DNA from: Prevotella sp.
Lineage (GTDB): Bacteria > Bacteroidota > Bacteroidia > Bacteroidales > Bacteroidaceae
Direction of reading: 5' to 3'
DNA: 64,000 nt
Assembly: GCA_017554105.1 (NCBI GenBank)
Contig: JAFZIY010000015.1
Span: 218,903 to 282,902 of the forward strand
Shown: one piece after another, positions 8,302 through 17,098 of the stretch
Position numbering within the stretch: the stretch's first letter is position 1
Layout: the number at the start of each line of letters is the position of its first letter
Position numbers and translations under genes: made by a program
Notes under the pieces: generated by a model
Seen by the model: only the letters and a program-made list of their open reading frames with translations
The model's database searches: none
Told to the model about the DNA's origin: nothing

Positions 8302-9792
8302 TCAATGCTTGAACTTCTTACCGATAACAGGCAGGCTCTCCAGCGGGATGTCGCGTTTCACCGCTATAGCGATGAAGAGTAGCAGTATTAGTGTGTTCAG
8401 CGACAGGGCAGCCCATACCGGCAAGTGCTTGTTGATAAGCACTATAGCACCGAACAGAACCAATGCGATTAACACATAGAAGAACATCTCGCGGATAGGA
8501 TAGTTGATGCGATAGTAGCGCTGTCCGATGAAATATGACAGCAGCATCGACACTCCGTACGCGGCGAAACCAGCCCAGGCGCAAGCCATGTAACTGTAGC
8601 GCGGTATCAGCAGGATGTCGATGATGATGAGCACCACCGCTCCGATGCCCGAGAAATAGGCTCCCCAGATGGTGCGGTCGGTGAGTTTATACCAGAACGA
8701 GAGGTTGAAGAACACGCCGAACATTATCTCCGCAGCCATCACGATGGGCACCACGCGCAGTCCTTCCCAGTAGGTCTTGCCGACAAGGAAGCGCAGTATG
8801 TCCATGTAACCCATCACGGCGAGGAATGCCAGAAGGGTGAAAATGACGTAGTATTTCATTGCCTTGGCGTATGTCTCGCGCTTGTCAGCGTCCTTGTTGC
8901 TGAACACAAAAGGCTCGTAGGCGAAGCGGAAAGCCTGGGTTATCATCACCATTATCATCGCTATCTTGATGCAGGCGCCATAGATTCCCAGTTGTTCGCG
9001 GGCCTCGGCGAGGGTACCGTCATAGAAACTTGGGAATAGGATTTGTGACGCCGCCTGGTTCAGTTGTCCTGCCAAGCCCATCACCAACAGTGGCCAGGCA
9101 TAAATGAGCATGTTCTTGCATGCCTTTTTGTCGAAGCCGAACTTGATGCCGCGCAGTTCCTTGTACAGCATCAGCAGTGTGAAGAGTGTGCAGACGAGGT
9201 TGATGTAGAACACAAACGCCACGTCGAGGGTGAAGTTCTCGTCGTATATCCCGAACAGGTTTATCTTCAGGTCGGGCAATACTACGAGGTATAGCAGGTT
9301 GAGGAATATATTCAGCAGGATGTTCGCAATCTTCAGTGCTGCGAACTTCACCGGTCTGTTCTTTATCCTGAGGAATGCAAAGGGGATGGCGGTAAAGGCA
9401 TCAATGGCCACCGTGGTGTACATCACCGCAATGTATTCGGGATGGTCGGCATAGCCTGTGATGTCGGCTATAGGATTGAGGAACAGCAGCATCAGCACGA
9501 TGGAAACCAGCGAGGTGAATCCGACCATGCGGAGCGAGGTAGAATAGATACGCTGCGGGTCCTCTCCTTCCTTCGTCATATAACGGAAGAATGCCGTCTC
9601 CATGCCGTAGGTGAGGATGATTATGAGCAGTGACACGTAGGCATAAACATTAGTGATGATGCCGTATTCCCCGCCCGACGCGGCAAAGCGCGCGGTCTGA
9701 ATAGGCACCAGCAGATAGTTGATGAATCGTGCCACTATGCTCGACAGACCATAGATAGCAGTGTCTTTCGCTAACGATTTCAGATTTGCCAT
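8302..9792 (-). CDS. Polysaccharide flippase (MOP superfamily, Wzx-like)
   Basis: A 496-residue integral membrane protein with about 14 hydrophobic segments throughout. The N-terminal pattern (LAKDTAIYGLSSIVARFINYLLVP) and layout are those of oligosaccharide flippases in the MATE/MOP superfamily. These move lipid-linked sugar units across the inner membrane for capsule, O-antigen or exopolysaccharide assembly. No glycosyltransferases lie next to it in this window, so the glycan is unknown. It is 64 bp upstream of the peptidase gene, with a short repetitive spacer between. Confidence 0.82.
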   Translation of the reverse strand: MANLKSLAKDTAIYGLSSIVARFINYLLVPIQTARFAASGGEYGIITNVYAYVSLLIIILTYGMETAFFRYMTKEGEDPQRIYSTSLRMVGFTSLVSIVLMLLFLNPIADITGYADHPEYIAVMYTTVAIDAFTAIPFAFLRIKNRPVKFAALKIANILLNIFLNLLYLVVLPDLKINLFGIYDENFTLDVAFVFYINLVCTLFTLLMLYKELRGIKFGFDKKACKNMLIYAWPLLVMGLAGQLNQAASQILFPSFYDGTLAEAREQLGIYGACIKIAMIMVMITQAFRFAYEPFVFSNKDADKRETYAKAMKYYVIFTLLAFLAVMGYMDILRFLVGKTYWEGLRVVPIVMAAEIMFGVFFNLSFWYKLTDRTIWGAYFSGIGAVVLIIIDILLIPRYSYMACAWAGFAAYGVSMLLSYFIGQRYYRINYPIREMFFYVLIALVLFGAIVLINKHLPVWAALSLNTLILLLFIAIAVKRDIPLESLPVIGKKFKH

Positions 9793-9852
9793 TCGTCCAT
9801 TTTATTCTTGCTTCTCACCTCTTGCTTCTCACCTCATACCTCATGCTTCTCT

Positions 9853-9882
9853 CCTCCCCCCAGGGGGAGGCAGGAGGGGGCC
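9853..9882. repeat. GC-rich palindromic element abutting a stop codon
   Basis: The core CCTCCCCC (9853-9860), a 2-nt loop and GGGGGAGG (9863-9870) are followed by GCAGGAGGGGGC up to the complement of the transporter stop codon at 9883. In reverse it closely matches the element at 19214-19246. It belongs to the same family as the elements inside the outer-membrane gene at 17-20 kb. Confidence 0.7.
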
Positions 9883-11115
9883 CTATCCAAAGAACATATA
9901 CCCGATGAATATCGCCGCGATGATGCCGGCGAAGTCGGCAAGCAGACCACATGTCACGGCATGGCGTGTGTTCTTTATTGCCACACTGCCGAAATATACG
10001 GCGAGGATATAGAACGTAGTGTCTGTGGAACCCTGGAAGATGCACGACAGACGACCCACGAAGGAGTCGGCACCATAGGTGGTCATGGCATCAACCATCA
10101 GTCCGCGGGCACCGCTTCCCGACAGTGGTTTCATAAGTGCAGTGGGCAGGGCGGCGACGAAATCGCTGTTGATGCCGCACAGTTTAACCAACCATCCCAC
10201 ACCGTCGATGAGCAGGTCCATGGCACCCGAGGCACGGAAAACGCCGATGCCAACGAGAATAGCCACAAGATAAGGTATTATTCTCACGGCAGTGGTGAAC
10301 CCGTCTTTCGCCCCTTCGATGAATGCTTCATAGACATTCGCTTTCTTTACTATGCCGGCAATGATGAATCCTATGATGATAACCATCAGCAGGATGTTTG
10401 CCACCGAGGTGCTCACGGTGTTCATCATCACCTTGTCCATCGCAGAGAAGCCCCATATAATGCCTGCCACCGCCAGCGAGACACCACCGAGGGTGAACAG
10501 CAGCGTGCGGTTCAGCAGGTTAATCTTCTGGAACAGTGATGTCACGATAACACCTGCTAGCGTCGAGAAGAAGGTGGCAAGCAATATCGGTATGAAGATG
10601 TCGGAAGGCTGGGCGGCACCGAGTTCTGCTCGATACACCATCACCGTCACGGGGATGATGGTGAGTCCCGAGGTGTTCAGTACCAGGAACATTATCATCG
10701 GGTTACTCGCCGTGTCCTTCTTGGGGTTCAGTTCCTGCAACTGTTCCATTGCTCGCAGTCCCAGGGGAGTGGCGGCATTGTCCAGTCCCAGCATGTTTGC
10801 TGCGATGTTCATGAAGATGCTTCCCGTCACGGGATGTCCCTTTGGGATGTCAGGGAACAGTTTCGTGAAGACAGGCGACAGCACACGGGCGAAGGCATTC
10901 ACCACACCGCCCTGTTCACCTATCTTCATTACACCGAGCCACAGTGCCAGAACACCGGTAAGACCGAGGCTTATCTCGAACGCAGTCTTCGATGACGTGA
11001 ACGTGGAATCCATCATTGCAGGGAATACATCAACATCGCCGAAGAACAACAGTTTTATAAGTCCTACGACGAAAGCAATGATGAAAAACGCAATCCAAAT
11101 ATAATTAAGTACCAT
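9883..11115 (-). CDS. Nucleoside-recognition (Gate) domain membrane protein
   Basis: A 410-residue polytopic membrane protein with two homologous Gate-type halves, like SpmA and SpmB of spore formers fused in one chain. Landmarks are SIFMNIAANMLGLDNAATPLG in the first half and GSGARGLMVDAM with FQGSTDTTFYIL in the second. Such fused proteins are common in non-sporulating Bacteroidota. They are thought to transport nucleosides or related solutes, although the substrate is unproven. A TAATTTTG box lies 9 bp before the start (11124-11131), and a stronger promoter is found 320 bp upstream. A GC-rich palindrome touches its stop codon. Confidence 0.82.
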   Translation of the reverse strand: MVLNYIWIAFFIIAFVVGLIKLLFFGDVDVFPAMMDSTFTSSKTAFEISLGLTGVLALWLGVMKIGEQGGVVNAFARVLSPVFTKLFPDIPKGHPVTGSIFMNIAANMLGLDNAATPLGLRAMEQLQELNPKKDTASNPMIMFLVLNTSGLTIIPVTVMVYRAELGAAQPSDIFIPILLATFFSTLAGVIVTSLFQKINLLNRTLLFTLGGVSLAVAGIIWGFSAMDKVMMNTVSTSVANILLMVIIIGFIIAGIVKKANVYEAFIEGAKDGFTTAVRIIPYLVAILVGIGVFRASGAMDLLIDGVGWLVKLCGINSDFVAALPTALMKPLSGSGARGLMVDAMTTYGADSFVGRLSCIFQGSTDTTFYILAVYFGSVAIKNTRHAVTCGLLADFAGIIAAIFIGYMFFG

Positions 11116-11208
11116 AACGACTGCAAAATTAGATATTTTTTTTGAGAATATGACTCAGAAAAGATAAAAACTTACATATTAATTGACGTGTGTTAAGCAT
11201 AAAACAAA

Positions 11209-11426
11209 ATGGACTCATCTCACGATGAATCCATTTCATGGTTATTAAGAATGTAATAAAACCCAAATAACTATCTACTAATCGTACGTAAAAATCCAAT
11301 TATTTTATCTCTAAATTTAAGACATAATACGACGTCACGTCGTAATATACTTTAAACTGCTAAAACAAATAAATATGTCATAAATGCTGTAACCTTAATA
11401 GTTAATAGCTTCTTTACCTTTTTTTC
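11209..11426 (-). ncRNA. Candidate small RNA or attenuated leader
   Basis: A promoter with both boxes and 19-bp spacing (11433-11463) predicts a transcript starting near 11426 on the minus strand. About 190 nt later a hairpin (11209-11219 with 11224-11234, 10 of 11 paired, 4-nt loop) is followed by TTTTGTTTT, a typical intrinsic terminator. Only a 9-codon and a partial 36-codon frame lie inside. It could be a free small RNA of about 220 nt or an attenuator leader of the nucleoside-gate gene. I do not recognise a known RNA family in it. Confidence 0.35.
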
Positions 11427-11432
11427 ACTTTG

Positions 11433-11463
11433 CAAATATAGATATTACAGAAGGTAAATCAAA
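11433..11463 (-). promoter_or_regulatory. Strong consensus promoter in the transporter leader
   Basis: On the minus strand TTTG (11463-11460), 19 bp, then TATATTTG (11440-11433) is a full match to the Bacteroidota consensus. No gene starts for 318 bp downstream. Confidence 0.65.
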
Positions 11464-11587
11464 GGAAAATATGGACATAATTCATGCCCTTCTTCAAATC
11501 ATTACCCATTTTTCTTCAAATCATTACCCTCGTGGACATAAAGATAATGATTTGAAGAAAGAAAACAGAGCCGCGAAGAACGTGATT

Positions 11588-14431
11588 TTAATATTGCGTT
11601 ATGTTGAAAAGTTGCTTTATCTTACCTTCCTCTGCGGGTGTGGTAAGCAGTTGTTGCAGTTCGGAGAGCGTGATCTGTGTGGACGGGTTGAAGTCTCCGG
11701 AATTCATATATGCCATGATGCTGGCATATAGTTGTCGTGCCTCAGGATACTTCTCGAGTTGATGGAGTGGTGACATGCATATCATCAGTTTGCCCTTTCC
11801 AATGGTAAACTCGAACAGCAGACCCAGTTTATGGTTGCGCTCCACGTTGTCAATCACTTGAACGATGGGCCGATACTGTGCCGGAGTATTGTCGAGAATG
11901 AAGGGGCGCGATGCCTTTATCATCGGGAACCACTGCCATGAGGTGTGCTCTTCGGTGGGGAAGAGGCTGAACACGGGATGGCTCGGATTGGTGAGGATGC
12001 CCAGAGTGCCAGGACTTACGGCCTTGTTGTTGTTCTCGCAGATGGTCTTGAACATGCGATAGTTCCAGTAGTCGGTCTGGAAGAGTCCAGGAATGGTGGT
12101 CTTCTCCATATCACTGCCATTGCATATCGTACCTGTTGAGTCGGGCATCAGCAGTACCGTTGCCCCATTTTGCAGTTTCTTGCCGATTTCATCGGTCATT
12201 TCCTTCGCCACGACAATCTTCCCGCTCTGCGTGTTCTGTCGTGAGGGGTAGAACCACAGAGGATAAGTGTTATGGTATTCGGTTCCTTCTATCGTTAGGG
12301 TGAGTGTCGTCTTCTGCGGCACGTTGGCCGGAGCCTTCACGCTGACATTGCCCATATCTATCAGTCCTTTGCCCGCAGGAATGACGAAAGTGCCCTTTTC
12401 ATCGCCCATTTTCCATGTCAGTGTCTTTCCTGAAATGTCCTCATTGCCGTAGTTCGCTATCTGTATCTTGCCTGTAAGACGCTCGTCGGCGGTGTAGCAG
12501 AACTTGTCGGTAACGAGCAGGGGAACCACAGGTGAGCACCACTGGCGCCATTCCTGTGGCGTGGTGATGCCTTTCGAATCCATGAAAGCGTCGAGAATAC
12601 CCACATAGGCAGAGCCCTGACCGGGATAGTCCTGTATGTCGAGCAGTTGGAAACCTGCCATTCCACGGGTACGCAGGTCCATCTCTATGTCGGCCTTGTA
12701 CAGTTGCACGCTCCACAGACCACTGGCACGGTGGAATGCCTCTGCTTGGTCTGCCATGCCCGCCTTCTCGAGTCTTTGTTTGAACACCTCCATGTTATCG
12801 GGACGCAACACACCGGTGTATTTCTGAATCTCACGGAAGTCGGGGAAGGTCTGGAACTGTCCTGTCTCATGACTGATAATGGGCACGTCGCATTTCTCTA
12901 CCGCAGCATCGAAATTCATCGATGAATTGGGGTAAAAATGGTTGATTATGCCACCATCATAGGCATCGGCAAAGGAGAACGAGCCGCGAGTGTGGGTGTC
13001 GTAACTGCCCCATGCCTCGCCCCCGTTGCGACATGTCGTGAAGTAGTCCATCCCTTCCTTTGTCCCTTGATATCCGAGATAATAGTTCGAACCGAAGGTG
13101 AACAGTTTGTTGGGAGCAATGCGGCGGAAATCATCGACAAAGCGTTTCATCGTCGGGATGTCGCCCCATAGTTCGTTGCCCAGTGCCATCATCACGAACG
13201 ACGGGTGGTGACCGTACTCTTGTATTATGTCTAATCCCTCTCTGTAGAGGAATAGCAGGAGTTCTGTATTCTCTTTCTTGAAGTCGCCCCAGAACGGCAG
13301 TTCGGGCTGCAGGTAAACGCCTTCGATGTCTGCTGCCATAAAAGCAGCCTCCGGAGGACACCATGAATGGAAGCGTATATGATTTATTCCGTAGCCTTTG
13401 CACACCTGCATGTAGCGTCGCCACGACTGCATGTCCATCGGCACATGAGCCGTGTAAGGGAACACGCAGGCATCATGCTTGCCACGAAGGAAGGTGCGTT
13501 CGCCGTTAACGGTGAACTGTGTGCCGTCGGTCTTGAAGTCAACTATTCCGAAATCCTTTTCCATCACGTTATCGCCTCCAATCATCACAATGAGGCGGTA
13601 GATACGTGGATTGAACTCACTCCACGTTTCAAGGTCTTCGTTTTTGTATTTTATGGTAATGCGGTGATGGTCGCCATCGGTCTTCTTTATCTCTTCCTGT
13701 GCGATAACTGTGCCGAATTCTTCGCCCAATGGTGCCAGAACCGCCTGTAGTGTCTGTTTTTTCTTTAACTTTCCAACAAGTGATATCGTTGCCGTAAAAC
13801 TCTTGTCTGCTGCTGATGTCTTAATCTGAATATCATCGATGTGCAGTGGCGATAGCGCGTCGAGTTTTATCTTACCAAGTATTCCGTTCCAGTTTGTCTG
13901 CGTGTCCTCGGTGCAGGCATGGCTGTTTGTGAGTATTTGTTCCGGTACGGCATCCTTGCTGTTGTCCACCTCTATCGTAATAATGTTTTGTCTTCCAGGT
14001 GACAGGAATTTGGTGAGGTCGTATTTCTGACAGGTCGATATCTTGTTGCTTGTCCCCACCTTATTACCATTTACATATACCGTTGTCGATTTGGTGCGCT
14101 CTAGAGTGAGCACGATATTCATGTCTTTCCAATACAGCGGTATTTCCACTATCTTCGAGTAGTATGCTTTTCCCGTGAAAGTGTATCTGCGTGCGAGGTG
14201 TGTCGTCTCCTCTCCCGGTTGCGTCATGGTGCCTTTATGATTGGTGTCGGTGGTGCCGGGCAGCATCACATGGTCGTCAGGCATTATGAATTTTGGGATG
14301 TCGCCTTCTTTTGTTGAGAAAGCCCACTCGCCTTGCAGGTTGATGGAGAAAAAGTAAAGGTCTTCGTATGTCTGTGCACTGGAGAGAGCAGCGCATGCCA
14401 TAAATATGATGGAAAGAAAAGTTTTTTTCAT
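11588..14431 (-). CDS. Secreted glycoside hydrolase family 2
   Basis: A protein of 947 residues from the preferred Met at 14431; four more codons upstream lack a signal peptide start. A signal peptide ends near SSAQ. Domain order is jelly-roll sugar-binding (about 30-200), Ig-like (about 205-305), TIM barrel (about 306-600) and a C-terminal extension with Ig-like sequence. Candidate catalytic Glu residues are in ALGNELWG (acid/base, about residue 420) and ISHETGQ (nucleophile, about 522). GH2 includes beta-galactosidases, glucuronidases and mannosidases; the substrate is not assignable. The last 250 residues are an uncommon extension. A TATCTTTG box lies at 14469-14476. Confidence 0.87.
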   Translation of the reverse strand: MKKTFLSIIFMACAALSSAQTYEDLYFFSINLQGEWAFSTKEGDIPKFIMPDDHVMLPGTTDTNHKGTMTQPGEETTHLARRYTFTGKAYYSKIVEIPLYWKDMNIVLTLERTKSTTVYVNGNKVGTSNKISTCQKYDLTKFLSPGRQNIITIEVDNSKDAVPEQILTNSHACTEDTQTNWNGILGKIKLDALSPLHIDDIQIKTSAADKSFTATISLVGKLKKKQTLQAVLAPLGEEFGTVIAQEEIKKTDGDHHRITIKYKNEDLETWSEFNPRIYRLIVMIGGDNVMEKDFGIVDFKTDGTQFTVNGERTFLRGKHDACVFPYTAHVPMDMQSWRRYMQVCKGYGINHIRFHSWCPPEAAFMAADIEGVYLQPELPFWGDFKKENTELLLFLYREGLDIIQEYGHHPSFVMMALGNELWGDIPTMKRFVDDFRRIAPNKLFTFGSNYYLGYQGTKEGMDYFTTCRNGGEAWGSYDTHTRGSFSFADAYDGGIINHFYPNSSMNFDAAVEKCDVPIISHETGQFQTFPDFREIQKYTGVLRPDNMEVFKQRLEKAGMADQAEAFHRASGLWSVQLYKADIEMDLRTRGMAGFQLLDIQDYPGQGSAYVGILDAFMDSKGITTPQEWRQWCSPVVPLLVTDKFCYTADERLTGKIQIANYGNEDISGKTLTWKMGDEKGTFVIPAGKGLIDMGNVSVKAPANVPQKTTLTLTIEGTEYHNTYPLWFYPSRQNTQSGKIVVAKEMTDEIGKKLQNGATVLLMPDSTGTICNGSDMEKTTIPGLFQTDYWNYRMFKTICENNNKAVSPGTLGILTNPSHPVFSLFPTEEHTSWQWFPMIKASRPFILDNTPAQYRPIVQVIDNVERNHKLGLLFEFTIGKGKLMICMSPLHQLEKYPEARQLYASIMAYMNSGDFNPSTQITLSELQQLLTTPAEEGKIKQLFNITQY

Positions 14432-14542
14432 ATAATGCAGCAATTATGGTAGTTTGAGTATTATGATGCAAAGATATAAAAGAAATGGTAAAAAGTGCTG
14501 TTTTGAGACTGAAAAATAGTTGGGGTTGCGAAGATACATGCA

Positions 14543-14578
14543 AAAACAGGCGATTTCACCGATGAAATCGCCTGTTTT
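14543..14578 (-). terminator. Terminator of the ECF sigma operon
   Basis: A perfect 15-bp stem (14543-14557 with 14564-14578) with a 6-nt loop is flanked by A- and T-tracts. It lies about 35 bp beyond the stop of the lipoprotein gene and just upstream of the GH2 promoter. It would work on both strands. Confidence 0.8.
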
Positions 14579-14611
14579 GACTTGGAATGGTACTGCTAGT
14601 TATAGGATTAT

Positions 14612-15688
14612 TTACGATCGCTTACGGAAAAAGAATAGGCTGGCGACGGCAATGAGGATGACGAGGACTGTGACGATGTAGGCCCAGACATGGGTGACAC
14701 GTGAGGTGGCGGTGATGACGTAGTCTTGGGGAATCAGGCGTTCGCCCGTCAGCGGATATATGATTATCCCGTCCTTGATGGTGCCTGTACCAGGATCGGT
14801 GATATGTCCAGGCATGGAGAGGGTGTAGGGCACGGAGAACCAGAGGATGTTCATACGGTTTGCAAACTCGTTGTTCAAGGCCTTGCCAAGCGATGTGTTT
14901 TCATCGAAGAATATAGCATAAGCATTGGAATGGAAGAAATTGCTGAAGGCATCGGTGGGTTTGACGTTCAGGATATCATCTTGGCCTTCAAGCATTTTCT
15001 TGGTCATGGAATCCTGGAGTTCTACGAACCGTTCGCGGCTGACGGGAGGATTAGCGATGGAATCGTAGTTGCTGACGATAAAGTCGAAGCAGGTCTTTGC
15101 CAGGTTATCGTTCAGCCATTTGGTAATCTTTGGCTCCATCTGGTTGAGTTTCGCTGTTGCCTCGGCACCACTCATGCCTTGTATCAGGTTGGGTTGGCCA
15201 GTGAACCAGAAACTGACCACATCCTTGTCGGCATAGTTGGTGGCCGGCAACTTGAACGTGTCACCTACACAGGTAAATACTTCCTTGAAGGTGTATTCGG
15301 TATAGAAACAGCGGAACCGCTTGTCGAGCGTTGCCTTCGACTGGAGGCGCTTGCCGTTCAGTTGCAAGGGTGTCTGCTGGCACATCTCTTCAGCAGAATC
15401 AAAGATGTGCGAGAATTTTGTGGTTACGGTATCGCCTTCCACTTCAGTGTGCGTATCTTTGAAAGCCTTTGTGTTCAGACATTCGGGGATAGGCTGGGCC
15501 AGACGTACCGTATCGCCCTGCCACAGTGAGTCACGCTCTTTTTGGGACATCACGGTGCTGTAACTGACCTCACGTTCACAACGCCCGTCTTCGTGTACGA
15601 TGGTGTGCATCTTGATATTCGACTCGCTGCACGATGCGAGGAGAATGGTGGCTATCAGGAGAAGCCCTTTGAAACTATTTCTTTTCAT
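14612..15688 (-). CDS. Lipoprotein with C-terminal membrane anchor, sigma-operon linked
   Basis: A 358-residue protein with an N-terminal lipobox (LLASC, Cys20) and a single strong membrane segment near the C-terminus (about 331-352) followed by RKRS. The region between has no recognised domain. The start overlaps the end of the preceding gene by 14 bp, so the two are translationally coupled. The order sigma factor, short membrane protein, lipoprotein suggests an envelope signal-sensing operon. Having both a lipid anchor and a C-terminal anchor would tie both ends to the inner membrane. The family is unknown. Confidence 0.65.
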   Translation of the reverse strand: MKRNSFKGLLLIATILLASCSESNIKMHTIVHEDGRCEREVSYSTVMSQKERDSLWQGDTVRLAQPIPECLNTKAFKDTHTEVEGDTVTTKFSHIFDSAEEMCQQTPLQLNGKRLQSKATLDKRFRCFYTEYTFKEVFTCVGDTFKLPATNYADKDVVSFWFTGQPNLIQGMSGAEATAKLNQMEPKITKWLNDNLAKTCFDFIVSNYDSIANPPVSRERFVELQDSMTKKMLEGQDDILNVKPTDAFSNFFHSNAYAIFFDENTSLGKALNNEFANRMNILWFSVPYTLSMPGHITDPGTGTIKDGIIIYPLTGERLIPQDYVITATSRVTHVWAYIVTVLVILIAVASLFFFRKRS

Positions 15689-16124
15689 AATTCATTGTCT
15701 TTAGTTGATTATAAGTGACGGTTCTCTCTTGACTTGCGCGGCGGCGGCTTGTGTACACATCCTTGAGGGTGCTGCCTTGCGACAGGTCTTGGGTATAGTA
15801 ATGAGGTACATCATTCTTTTCTTGCACGGTATTTGTTTCAGGTCGCTGTTGATAGAAAAACAGGCCTACGAGATAAAGGGCAGCAACGGTGGAAATGATA
15901 CGTATGGCTCTTATGATGGCCGACGGCTTCTTGTTTCGCTGAGCTATGATGGTGTCGTATTCCGCCTCGCCCATCATAAGTTCACCCAGCATCAGTCGGA
16001 TGGCTTGCCATTCTGTAGGAATGTCATTGCGCTGGAGTTCGTGAGCCAGCCGGCGCTCTTCTGCAGGAGAGGTCTCCCCTGCGAGATATTTATCGATGAG
16101 ATGTTGTATTTCCTTGTTTGTCAT
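15675..16124 (-). CDS. Probable anti-sigma factor (single membrane segment)
   Basis: A 149-residue protein. Residues 1-65 form a charged helical domain with a pattern usual in small zinc-free anti-sigma factors (LIDKYLAGETSPAEERRL, then a WQAIR helix). One membrane segment lies at about 70-90, and a short periplasmic tail follows. Its start overlaps the ECF sigma stop by 4 bp (ATGA). Position and topology indicate that it binds and inhibits the sigma factor encoded just upstream. The sequence alone does not prove binding. Confidence 0.72.
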   Translation of the reverse strand: MTNKEIQHLIDKYLAGETSPAEERRLAHELQRNDIPTEWQAIRLMLGELMMGEAEYDTIIAQRNKKPSAIIRAIRIISTVAALYLVGLFFYQQRPETNTVQEKNDVPHYYTQDLSQGSTLKDVYTSRRRASQERTVTYNQLKTMNYEKK

Positions 16125-16642
16125 TGCTTCATCCTCCTTGTTAGTTCGGTGAATACCTTTTTTCTTGCTGCCGAGATCATCACGGCTACCGAGGTTTTTG
16201 GAATGCCCGTCTGCTCAGAGATTTCTTCCGTCGACAGTTCCTCTGTCTGTCGCATTTCAAAGAGTTGTCGTTCTCGCGGTTTCAAGAGTGACACCACCTC
16301 GTTCATCATCCGCTGTGTGTCCTCGGCTTCCAGGAGTTCCTGCGGAGAGTTCGACGTGTCTTTCTGACGCAGAACCCGTGGGCTGATGTCGGTTAGTCGT
16401 TTGGTCGTCTGGTTGTTTTGTCGTTTACGGTAAAGACTGACACAGCAGTTCTTCGCCACTCGTATGGCCAGTCCCGACACGTTGCGTCCGCTGTCTATCT
16501 GTTCGCAGTAGCGCCAGAGTTGCACCATCGCATCCTGTGCCACATCCTCGGCATCATCTTGTGAACCGAAGAAATCCAGTGCCACTTTTAGCATCTGCGA
16601 CCTTAACTGTGGGGCTATATGTTCGAATTCTGACTGTGTCAT
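16121..16642 (-). CDS. ECF RNA polymerase sigma factor
   Basis: A 173-residue sigma-70 ECF factor. Region 2 (about 15-80) has the DAEDVAQDAMVQLW signature, and region 4 (about 115-165) carries a helix-turn-helix (STEEISEQTGIPKTSVAVMI). It recruits RNA polymerase core to alternative promoters. The downstream overlapping gene is its likely anti-sigma factor. On the minus strand GGGT (16668-16665) and a TATATAT stretch (16651-16645) lie just before the start and may form its own promoter. Confidence 0.9.
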   Translation of the reverse strand: MTQSEFEHIAPQLRSQMLKVALDFFGSQDDAEDVAQDAMVQLWRYCEQIDSGRNVSGLAIRVAKNCCVSLYRKRQNNQTTKRLTDISPRVLRQKDTSNSPQELLEAEDTQRMMNEVVSLLKPRERQLFEMRQTEELSTEEISEQTGIPKTSVAVMISAARKKVFTELTRRMKQ

Positions 16643-16797
16643 ACATATATAATACGCAACAATAACCCAATTATTAAGTCAGAAAAGTATTTTTTCCGAA
16701 ATCATTAAAACATCAAGCCTCCGCAAATTAACAATAATGAAACGCAAATACTTGGAAATAAAAACACTTACGTCCATTTACGTTAAGAAGAAAAACG

Positions 16798-16907
16798 TGA
16801 ATTGTCGGCAGTCTATTCACCAATCCTGCCAGGATTGGTCAGTAATTCTGGCAGGATTGCACAGCAATTTCGGCGGTTTTACTTTGCAATTACGCCGAAA
16901 TGACTTT
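16798..16907. repeat. Five 22-bp units (array 2)
   Basis: Units begin at 16798, 16820, 16842, 16864 and 16886. All have AAT at positions 3-5 and a central GGC/GCC block. The second unit contains a perfect 17-bp dyad, CAATCCT-GCC-AGGATTG. Pairing between units also gives a 12-bp stem (16821-16832 with 16848-16859) and a 9-bp stem (16867-16875 with 16893-16901). Sequence differs from array 1, but period and dyad layout are the same. Confidence 0.75.
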
Positions 16908-17031
16908 CTGAAAGATGTCTAAATAATACTTTATTTGTTTACGCTTGACAGAGCAAGAAATAGACATAAATGGTACACAAATAATTATCGTTTAATTCGC
17001 GGAGACTTTGAAATGACGATGCGCGGAGGCC

Positions 17032-17064
17032 TTGAGCAAACTGAGTGTCATCGAGTTTGCTCAA
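17032..17064 (-). terminator. Stem-loop after the receptor gene
   Basis: An 11-bp perfect stem (TTGAGCAAACT at 17032-17042 with its complement at 17054-17064) and an 11-nt loop lie 35 bp past the stop codon. No T-run follows, so termination is plausible but not certain. Confidence 0.45.
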
Positions 17065-17079
17065 AATGGCTGAGATGCA

Positions 17080-17098
17080 GCCAAAGGGCGAGGGGGAG
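17080..17098. repeat. GC-rich element abutting the receptor stop codon
   Basis: The word CCAAAGGGCGAGGGGGAG ends exactly at the complement of the stop codon (17099-17101). It resembles the other GC-rich palindromic elements of this locus, although the palindrome is incomplete here. Confidence 0.45.

Larger units (their letters stand above)
11116..11587. other. 472-bp intergenic region between GH2 and transporter
   Basis: This AT-rich region holds, from right to left on the minus strand, a 15-bp inverted repeat (11512-11526 with 11545-11559), a good promoter (11433-11463), a small hairpin (11328-11344) and a terminator-like hairpin (11209-11234). The inverted repeat overlaps an 18-bp direct repeat at 11490 and 11512, spaced 22 bp. 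A 36-codon minus-strand frame (11129-11239) has no recognisable features. Confidence 0.6.
16643..17098. other. 456-bp intergenic region with 22-bp array
   Basis: This lies between the receptor gene end and the sigma start, both minus strand. It holds a GC-rich element touching the receptor stop codon (17080-17098), an 11-bp stem-loop (17032-17064), array 2 (16798-16907) and the probable sigma promoter near 16645-16668. No protein gene is supported; a plus-strand frame of 61 codons over the array has no coding character. Confidence 0.6.

Noticed and set aside
11129-11239. 36-codon minus-strand gene
   Set aside because: Overlaps the terminator-like hairpin; no hydrophobic, charged or conserved pattern.
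14726-15529. Plus-strand frame of 267 codons
   Set aside because: Opposite the sigma-operon lipoprotein; no recognisable protein features.
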